From Ophiura sarsii (Eukaryota > Echinodermata > Ophiuroidea > Amphilepidida > Ophiuridae), in assembly GCA_035610835.1 (NCBI GenBank), contig CM069454.1, positions 4,707,618-4,771,617 of the forward strand: 64,000 nucleotides of DNA, written 5' to 3'. A program made the translations under genes and the position numbers. Of the stretch, positions 55,938-64,000 are shown piece after piece (positions within the stretch are counted from its first letter, which is position 1; every line of letters starts with the position of its first letter). The notes beneath the pieces are model-generated. The model saw only the letters and a program-made list of their open reading frames with translations, searched no databases and was not told where the DNA came from.

Positions 55938-56594
55938 AGAAGCTTAGACAAGGATTCGAACCCGGGTCAGCGGCGTGCAAGTCTCATATGTTAACCACTA
56001 CACCAACCGGGCATGTGTGCATGTTTTAAAAAACTGAATTATACGCTATCAATGCTCGTGTATTGTCATCGCAATGGTGAATCAATATCAACGGTACGCC
56101 ATAACAAATCATTAAATGTGCCATTGTTACGAAATACAGAACTGATTTTTCAATGGATAAGGGATTAGAGGACAAATACCGTTCGTATAGACCCTTTTAA
56201 AGCAAAGATAAATCACCGCATACCCACCTTTGAATGGTGTACCATTGCTGAAATGAAATAAATCTAAAGTCATATATGTTTTATTTCATCAGGGTGAACC
56301 GTTAAAACATACCGAAGATGCTACTCATTTCTTCTAAAAGATAGCCTATTAGTTTCACATTGTCCACTAAACACTAATCCATTGAGAAAAAAAGTTTTGC
56401 ATTTCATAATAATGAGAAATTTGATGAGCATTTATGGTGTACCGTTGCAATGATTCACCGCTGCAATAACAATGCACGTGTATTGATAGCGTATAATTCA
56501 ATTACAACATGCACACACGCCCGGTTGGTGTAGTGGTTAACATATCAGACTTCCATGCCGCTGCCCCAGGTTCGATTCCTTGCCCAAGCTTCTA
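55938..56594. mobile_element. Foldback element with inverted tRNA-like termini
   Basis: About 155 bp at each end are inverted copies. The outer parts are tRNA-like: minus strand about 56012-55947 and plus strand about 56518-56590. Both start GCCCGGTTGGTGTAGTGGTT (A box TGGTGTAGTGG) and carry a B box (GGTTCGAATCC or GGTTCGATTCC). The inner arms share ATTATACGCTATCAAT. Acceptor and T stems are poorly paired, so these are tRNA-derived rather than tRNA genes. Their pol III promoters would fire outward, away from the loop. Confidence 0.75.
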
Positions 56595-57974
56595 TTTTTC
56601 TTCTTCTTGTGTGTGCTTCTAAGCTTATTTCTAAACGATCATAAATTCCATTTTTTAAATAATCGGCACATTATCTTAGAGTTTTGTCTTCATGGCGCAT
56701 TATTTGATATATGTGACTTTATTTATTTTCCATAATTTCATATTTTAATGCTAAGAACATAACATGTCATTGTGTCATTAATTGCTATCTTCTGAAGATA
56801 GTAATGTTTGCATGAATTATAACAATGGAAAGGCCTATTATACACCTATAGTCGCACACAATTAAGTCAAGTAAAAAGACAGACTGCTAGACACACACAC
56901 ATAACATCGAGCTCTCATCTTCTTCAGTGATTACACAGTTATTTGGTGGAATTAACCTACAAATTTTATATCAACTTCTTCATATTGGTGGCTGGAAACT
57001 TCCTATCTACTTTGTTTTAATCAGATTGATTGCAGTTTTCAACAATTTATGAATTTATATTTTATATTTGCTGTGGTAACTAACCATAAAGTATTGGAAT
57101 ACAGACATTGCAATTGCCTGTTATTGATTACTATTGATTAGTACTTCTTGCCACTCCCCACTTCATCGGAGGTCATTCAAGGTCATGGGGGGTCAAAAAT
57201 GGGGTCAAATAGATCAGTAAGGGGCAATTCCACGGTAACAGCGTGACGGTTTGGATGATATTTTCACACTTCATATGCAAATAACATACACACTTGAATT
57301 ATTCAGAACATTTTTTTATTGCATTTCTACTACTACTAGTGCAACTTACACATAGAAAGAAAAAAAAAGAAAAAAATCATTCACATTTGGTCACATTTTT
57401 TAAGTTGGGACCCTGAAAAAGGTGGAGTTGTCACATTTTTTTGCTTTTTTGTCATTCAACTGCTTGTATTTTTCAAACCATACATCACAATTGAGTAAAT
57501 TTAGTCTCATTTGAGAGATAATGTAGTGCTTTAATAGTATCTGAAAGAAAAAAATATAAATAAAAGTTAGATTAATTACCACAGCTCGTTAACTGTAATT
57601 AGTCAGGGGTGGAGGCGGGTGAGGAAATGATGATTTAATGATCTTGTCTATTTATATGATAACTAATTAGAAAGTATAAGAAGTCATCAAGGAAAGACTT
57701 GATCTTCAAGCATGATCAATAAATTGCAATCATCCCATACTTCAGCTTGATTTACTGCGCCATTGAGCTGCTTCCTGGTAGTAAAGGACAGAATGAATTT
57801 CTACTGAGCAATGAAGATCATGCAGAAATACTATGCATGGTGTCTCTTTGTAATGAATAAAGATTTGTCTCTGAACTCATGAATCATCATTGAACATGTA
57901 AGTCAAAACACAGATCTATTGAGGATCTGTGGTCGAAAGAGTCACACCAGATCTATATGATGCATATATAGCAC

Positions 57975-58338
57975 TTAAAGGTAGATGACCCGATCACATT
58001 CCGATTTTAAACTTGAATTTTTCTATTCTACATGAAAGGTCATCCTTAAAAAAGTCGTGTTCCAAAGTTTGAGTTGCATAGCTCTAATGGTTCTTATTTT
58101 AGACGCACAAGATGCTATGAACTGTACCCATTGAGTAGTACACAATCGGCGCGGTGGTATACCACCATTCGCGGTAATTCGACGGTATTTCATCGATTTC
58201 TCCGTAATTATACTGATTTAGGCCGTCAAATTTCAGTATGATGATGAGAAAAATACGAGCTTTCATATGATATGAAAATCTCCGTATGTTTGAAATAATT
58301 CTGTGTTACGAAAATGTGATCGGGTCATCTACCTTTAA
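57975..58338. mobile_element. MITE with TTAA target duplication
   Basis: TTAAAGGTAGATGACCCGAT, continuing CACATT, is mirrored by AATGTGATCGGGTCATCTAC, continuing CTTTAA; both ends are TTAA. Nested in the 57389-59156 element. Confidence 0.85.
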
Positions 58339-58878
58339 ACACCCTGTATTTTAATGTTTATCATTTGTTGTAGGCTTATGTATCAAACCTTCTACATTGT
58401 AGGTTGAAGTAGAGTACAAGATATCATCAACTATTCATTTTGTATTTTGTACTAGTGAAATAAGATGTTGTTTGCCCGGACGCTGCAAGTAAATAAAGAG
58501 TTAAAGATATCACCCTATGTGCATTAATGCCAGGCATATTATTCAATTCATGTTATGATAAAAAATATTAAGGAAATGGGATTTTTTGCTATTTTCTTAA
58601 TTTTTGGACACCCTGTACAATAAAATCTGGAAATTAGAAATTAATTATAGTATGGAGTTCATGAACTTGTTTTAAATAATTCTTCTGAACAAATACAACA
58701 TTTATGTACATTTTTGTCATCATTTGTGTAAGTGTTAATATGATCTGAACATAGTTTTTAATTTAAAAAATCGGCAAATTTTTATCACCCTGTATTTTTA
58801 TTCAAGAATTAATTAACCACTATAAATTATATATCGTTGGATGGGTCTCACTTATGCCATGGCTTTTTAAATACAGGC

Positions 58879-58930
58879 TTTATTTTTTATTTAAATATCC
58901 TATACATAGGATATTTAAATAAAAAATAAA
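58879..58930. repeat. 52-bp palindrome
   Basis: TTTATTTTTTATTTAAATAT, CCTATACATAGG and the mirror half form an almost loopless hairpin in the 57389-59156 element. Confidence 0.85.
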
Positions 58931-59184
58931 AAGACTAGGGAGCAAACAGTAAATTACATTTTACTGTAAAAATTCTTTTGTTACACCCTGTATATTTCCT
59001 TAGTCACCCTGTATACTGGAAAAAACTTAAGATTTTCGTAATCCTCAGTATCTCAGCTTTCTAACATATATACTTTTGCACACTTTGGATAATCACTTTT
59101 TGAGCACAATTACATGCAGTTTTTGTAAAAGGGGTCCCAACTTAAAATATGTGACCATTTATGAAATATGAATATTAATGAGTG

Positions 59185-59680
59185 CGGTAACAACGTGACG
59201 CTAAAAAGGACATAGGTATTTTTCTCATTTATGAATGGTTACAACTCTGAACTTTTTTTTTTTTTAAAGTTTCATCAGGTTGATTGTAATTATAAGAAAG
59301 TCAGCTATAACTTCCCTGTATAAAAAAGAAAATATCTTATGATTTTAAATATATATGATACAATAAACAAATTTTCATACGGTAACAGCATGACGGTCAC
59401 AGCGTGACCAAAGGCTGACCCTATGAGCAATGCAGAAAGATCAAAGATTGACGATACAATGATCTCCAAAACTTACACTGGTAAAGTGATTGTTGATTTT
59501 AATTAAATTAAATCACATTATAGTGTTCTTTGTTAGTTTAAAATAGATAAAATACAATATTAAGTTAATTAAATTAAACCACATATTAACTTAAAATTGT
59601 ATTGGAACTCACTGTATAATTCAATGGGGGTCACGCTGTTACCGTCACGCTGTTACCAAAAAAGTAACAGCGTGACATAT
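59185..59680. repeat. GGTAACAGCGTGACGG repeats in both orientations
   Basis: GCGGTAACAACGTGACGC (59193), CGGTAACAGCATGACGG with TCACAGCGTGACC (59379-59410), GTCACGCTGTTACCGTCACG with CTGTTACC (59631-59660) and AGTAACAGCGTGAC (59663). A matching CGGTAACAGCGTGACGG lies at 57234, left of the 57389-59156 insert, so the insert probably split a repeat of this family. Confidence 0.7.
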
Positions 59681-59689
59681 TGCTAATTG

Positions 59690-61740
59690 AAATAATTAAT
59701 TAACAAAAGGTAGCATGCAAATATAGCTCTCCTTAGCCTCTTAGAAGGGGGTAAACCCATGAGCGTCCAGGAGGGCTTCGCCCCCGAACCCCACCAGTTA
59801 TTCGCTCGCTACGCTCACAGAGATAGTGGCGCTTCTAGATCACTAACATCTCAAAAGTGGTGCTTCACAAAATCAAATTGAGAAGGCCTGGATTAGCGGC
59901 TTCGCATACATTTATAGCTGCTCTATATGTTATTTTGAATGGTGTGAGAAATAGTCGACTTTCATTTGTAAGGTTTTATGAATAGCTGCCTTGTTTAAAT
60001 AGCTTGATACAATTTTGTACGGTATTGTTAGGTATTGGTCTATGTTTAAAGTTGGAATGCTTTACTTGACCAAGTAATGTGCATAAGCAGGGGTCTGGGG
60101 ATATTAACATGTGTTCAAACATTTTTGCCCAACTCCCTATTATGGGAATTTCAAAATCAAATTGAAGCTTCAAAACTTCAATTAACCTCTGCCCCTGCCT
60201 CACATACCTGTTTGTGTAAGTATCACTGCAAATTATGAGCGTTTAGATTTGGACAAACTAAAACTAAACACAAAAGTCAACTCAATAGTACACGCTTTTT
60301 AAGCCCACTTCGTTTCATCCTCTCAAAGGTAAACACAAAAGTACACGCAAAACTACACTCAAAACTAAACGTTCTTTGCATTTCGCACCCAATTTACTAA
60401 TTCCCTTGCCGTGAAATGAGCCTTGAGCAATAATGTGTAGATGTTGGGTCATAATCTGAATTATCAAAAGCTGATGTGAATATAACAACAACGTACATTA
60501 ATCTATGGGATAAATACGCATTGTTAAATGTGTTATACAAAAAGATGGAAGATACTGGTGGTCGTCATGCGTCACATTGTGGCCTTATTTGTGTTCGCAT
60601 TAATCAACTTTAAAATGTTATAGCTCTTGAAGCATAAGACAGATCATTTATTTTTTCACACAATGTTTATATACTATCTGGGTAAATATTTAGATGATCT
60701 CATTTATAATACTTTATTGGGTCAAGAGAAATTAAAGGAAAACGCCATATCGGTGAAATAAATTTAATTTATTTTATGTGTTTTATGTTATTCCTATAGT
60801 AAATAAAGTATGTTAAATTCATGTAAACCTGTCAAAATGGGTACTGTGCGATAGACAATTTTGTTAGCTTTAATATGAGCCTATACATAACAAAATTGAT
60901 GGTTCTTATTGATTTATAAAGACGAAAGATTGAAAAGGATTATATACGAATCGCAATTATGACATTTTCACGAAAAATGACGTCATCGCATGGTCAACAT
61001 TTTTGGCACCCCTTCCTAAATTGTGTAATACAGCCGAAATAATATACGTACCAATTTATAGAGCTGTATCAATAATGTCACGATAAGGCCTTAAATCTAC
61101 CGTACCAGACTACACTATATGTGCTCAACAGTTGTTATATGGTCGGCTGGGAACAATTTATTAAATATGCCATAAGGAAAGAAAACATGAAGAAGAAATA
61201 GAAAACATGACGATATAAACATAGCCTATCAGTCGATTATGCCCCCAGTCTGATTAGTCTCAGCCCTGATCTGCCCACCCCACCCTGAAGATAACCCATG
61301 TATTACGCTATCGGGCTTTGGATATAGATGATGGAAACTCTTTGGATTCGTGTTTTGTCAGGGGTGAGGATTTGACGCTTAAAACGGAACCCCGGTGTCA
61401 TGGTTTCCCGAGAAAGAAAACTTATACCCATCAAGCGGCACACCCGTATTATAATTGAGGGGCGTGGACTCCTCCCCCACCCGCCCTTATTCCGGGGTTG
61501 AACATCCCGAAGTCTCAGAACACGTTTATTTAAATAATGGCCGTGACCCCTGCTGCGCTTGTGCCCAGAAAAATATATATAAAATTGTCCTCCCCCTCCC
61601 CATATTTGTGCCCACGCCCCCCATTTTTCTTATGAAAGAAAAGTAAAATAATATAAATTCTGTCGTCGGTGCCAGCTATAAGTTTATATCTTGCCAAATC
61701 GTCGTGTTTTCTATTTCATTGGCGCCGGTTGGAGGAAACA
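59690..61740. other. Non-coding stretch
   Basis: No gene called. A minus frame of 75 codons (59976-60203) contains normal-looking peptide but no convincing splice sites or family. Nothing else is recognised. Confidence 0.35.
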
Positions 61741-61792
61741 ACACTCCAGCCCCCCCCCCCCCACCCACTTTTTTTTGCTGGTTTTGGGACGA

Positions 61793-61805
61793 CCACATCG
61801 CTACC

Positions 61806-61836
<31 letters not shown>

Positions 61837-61890
61837 ACCCACTTAGCAGAATGTCACGAGCTGACGGCCAAAAAAAAATGGGGACCTTTT
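61793..61890 (+). repeat. Poly(C) transposon-like segment, relative of 24176-24360
   Basis: GACCACATCGCTACCACCCC runs into about 30 C, then ACCCACTTAGCAGAATGTCA and CGAGCTGACGGCC. The same lead-in and trailing CACGA..TGACGG layout is seen at 24176 and, more loosely, 39460. Confidence 0.65.
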
Positions 61891-61929
61891 TTTTATTTTT
61901 TATTTTTTTTGGGGGGGTAACAAAATTCA

Positions 61930-62180
61930 TCATGGAAAAATTTCCTGAAGCCATCTTGTTCAGCTTGAATATTGAAACATTGAAACTATACGCACGAAGC
62001 GTACATAGATTGGCATTCTGAACAGGTCCAGTATGAAGATTTTAACGTCCCCACATAATATTTAGAATATAATACAGTGACCTATTATAAAGTTTTTGAA
62101 CTAACATGGTCCAGAAGCCATCTTGTTAAACTTGAATAATGAAACATTAAACTACTTCGTGCAAAGCGCGCCAAATTTGT
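61930..62180 (-). repeat. Two inverted copies of the TTCAAGCTTAAC unit
   Basis: CCTGAAGCCATCTTGTTCAG (then CTTGAATA) and CCAGAAGCCATCTTGTTAAA (then CTTGAATA) are complements of the 19460-19829 units. ACGCACGAAGCGTAC and TTCGTGCAAAGCGCG follow each. Confidence 0.75.
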
Positions 62181-62439
62181 CATTTTTAACACTAATAAGT
62201 AATAAAAGGTTTAGTATAACGTTCTTTTTAACATCCCTCGCATAAAAATTATGGGGATGTGACCACGTAAACACCCACCAAATTTGCGCCGCCTATGCCC
62301 CTCCTTCCTCCTCCTCCACTATTCGCTTTCTCCTTCTCTTCTCTTCTTTTCTTAACTCTTTTGTCAAGGGTGGGGGTGCATGGCCTGCTGCCCCTTGGAT
62401 AAGCCACTGCGTTCTATCTTTGGCGCTGCGTTGTTACAC

Positions 62440-62500
62440 TATCCCGCATCGGTTTACACAGGAGGCCGCATCGGTTTGCACAGAGTCCGCATCGGTGTTT
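62440..62500 (+). repeat. Three short CGCATCGGTTT repeats
   Basis: CCCGCATCGGTTTACACAG, CCGCATCGGTTTGCACAG and CCGCATCGGTGTTTACTG occur in succession. Confidence 0.7.
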
Positions 62501-63039
62501 ACTGACATGCTGTGGTTATATCTAAAATTTCGCACGGTGCGCGGCACTTGTATTGTCTTAGGAGCCCCCCCCCCCCCCCCCCCCACACATTTCAAGTCAC
62601 TGCCCCTTCTTGCCTCTGATGGGCTAAGTGGCGTAACTAGACTTTTTCATTTGGGGGGGGGGTATGGCTTGATATAGTGATTATATGTTTAAGTTATCAT
62701 GTTTATCGATAATTAAATGTGTCATATATGGTATTAACATATAATTTATACAATGTAAACAATGAAAAATCTAAAAATACACGTTTTGATCATGAAAGCA
62801 GACTTTAAAAGTACAATTTTTGGGCACAAAATGGCCAAAAAGTGAGAAAAATGGGGTATTTTGGGTATAGAGTAAATTCTATTTTGTGACATAATTCCAG
62901 TTAGGAGTAGAATTTGAATTTTTTGAGTGACACTTTTTCATAATGCTATATGATGATTCCAAAAATGTTAAAAAAATAATTTAGATTTTTGTTAAAGAGA
63001 GCACCACACCAAATCAATGCGCAATTCGTGTAATCCTGT

Positions 63040-63358
63040 AGTAAAAGTAAAAGTAAAGACTCGCGCCGAGCAAAGCTCGCGCGCGGAGTGCCCATCTCTC
63101 TTTCATTAGCGTTTGGGCCAGACTCCCCATGTAATACTTGGCTGTGGGGGGTTCGCCACTCCTCCCGCACAGCGAGTCTGTTTTACTTCCCAACATGAAT
63201 TAATGCCGGTACCCAATTATACACCTGGGTGAAGCGTGGCAAGTGCGGTAAAGTGCCTTGCCCAAGGACACAACACGTTGGCACCAACGGGGCTCGAAAT
63301 TTAAACCCACAATCTTTGCATTGTGGAGCGAGGGTGAATCCGCTGGACCACACGCGCC
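63040..63358 (-). mobile_element. tRNA-derived SINE
   Basis: On the minus strand the head at about 63358 reads GGGCGCGTGTGGTCCAGCGG, containing an A box (TGGTCCAGCGG), then a decayed B box (GGGTTTAAATTTC). A conserved-looking body TGTGTCCTTGGGCAAGGCAC follows. A simple (CTTTTA)n tail lies at 63040-63058. The CCTTGGGCAAGGCACTT block resembles central domains of SINEs shared across deuterostomes and fish; this is from memory and was not searched. Confidence 0.7.
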
Positions 63359-64000
63359 CGACTTGTAGTCCTGTAGTAGTTCCGGAAAAGCACGAAGACT
63401 AGGCTTGTAAATGTGAGGTTTTCGGGCAATTTGTTTCTCTGGGGATGGTATGTTTAGTATTTAAATGAACGAGTGGGACCTATCCGTTGCACCTACAATG
63501 ATAAAATACGATATTTTTAATTTATCGACTAAATAGTGCCCAGGGCGTAAGTACCTGCCTAAATGGTGAACAGGCATGCCAGAAAACGTGAAAAAGTGAG
63601 GGCGCTGTGTGCAGGTTCGTAGCGGAAAACTTAGCTTAATAACCCCTCATGAAACAAGGCTTAAATTAAAGTTGAGATGTTACTGAAAATGGTCATAGGT
63701 GACAAGTATGCAATAAATGTAGCCGGAGGGTAGAAAAAAGGTGTCCTGAAATATGGCACTTTTACACATATTTCAATGAGAAAGATATTTGGTGTGGTGC
63801 GCCCTCCACTGGTCGGCAGGTGTCCAATTACCAAGGCAGCCAGCAGGTTTGTATAGCCCATGCACATGTATGTACAATGTACTGTAGCAAGTACTGCGAC
63901 GGTGCATTATGGAGAAAAAGCTGGCTCTTAAAAATGTTGAATTATTAAGATGATTACAGTTCTGAATTATATGAAACTGTGTTCATGATGTTCTCTATGA

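Larger units (their letters stand above)
57389..59156. mobile_element. 1.77-kb GGTCACA-ended transposon, relative of 16783-17838
   Basis: GGTCACATTTTTTAAGTTGG (then GACCC) and GGGTCCCAACTTAAAATATG (then TGACC) are the ends. Flanks ATTT on both sides suggest a 4-bp duplication. Shared features with the 1-kb copies are the AGCTCGTTAA block and repeated ACACCCTGTAT motifs (58343, 58610, 58788, 58983). A TTAA MITE (57979-58334) is nested inside. No transposase frame. Confidence 0.75.

Noticed and set aside
59976..60203. 75-codon minus-strand frame with an ordinary-looking peptide
   Set aside because: No convincing acceptor, donor or family; could be an exon but evidence is insufficient.

Overview
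The window is animal nuclear DNA, most likely from a marine invertebrate. Evidence: spliced coding exons with consensus GT/AG sites, a LINE reverse transcriptase, pol III SINEs, a TTAGGG-type telomere motif, and very dense, nested DNA-transposon and satellite sequence. Nothing fixes the species; a deuterostome such as an echinoderm or hemichordate would fit but is a guess. One 100-base run of N (22420-22519) is an assembly gap. Almost every long reading frame here is repeat sequence; the protein-coding content is a handful of exons.

Gene 1 (minus strand) is a low-density-lipoprotein-receptor-related (YWTD beta-propeller) protein. Three consecutive propeller exons lie at 4652-4952, 3517-3651 and 2729-2858. 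Splice phases match and the joined product reads straight through, then runs off the left edge. A signal-peptide exon at 16291-16372 on the same strand is a plausible start. A further exon-like segment (10870-10996, with a decayed duplicate near 10083-10140) lies between them; its phase fits the signal-peptide exon but not the propeller exon directly. The 3' end of the 4652-4952 exon, with its splice donor, is tandemly copied several times inside the next intron. Gene 2 (plus strand) has a serine/charge-rich first coding exon (29610-29819). A second well-bounded exon (54525-54885) lies on the same strand in a compatible phase. I recognise neither as a known family, and their linkage is inferred from phase alone.

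RNA-related content: a nearly intact tRNA-Asn (10528-10601), an inverted pair of tRNA-like sequences bounding a foldback element (55938-56594), a tRNA-derived SINE near the right end, and at least four short elements with pol III boxes that end in telomere-like GGTTAGGGTTA.

Layout by region: 1-2.6 kb, foldback made of TGACTC/GAGTCA palindromes; 2.7-16.4 kb, gene 1 with a Tc1-like element (8.6-9.8 kb) and a 4.5-kb inverted-repeat element (11.2-15.8 kb); 16.8-20.1 kb, a terminal-inverted-repeat element, a tandem array split by an 8-bp-duplication insert, and a TTAGGG-ended SINE; 21-26 kb, arrays, the gap and large palindromes; 27.4-29.5 kb, a broken LINE ending just before gene 2; 30-42 kb, nested short inverted-repeat elements, several with target-site duplications; 42.4-47.2 kb, a satellite array of about 147-bp units with a 1-kb transposon inside; 47-54 kb, GC-rich repeats, long-inverted-repeat elements and a 242-bp element filled with CATTGCAATGA repeats; 55-64 kb, more foldbacks, a 1.8-kb transposon and a SINE. 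Long poly(C)/poly(G) tracts recur throughout, several of them just inside transposon ends.
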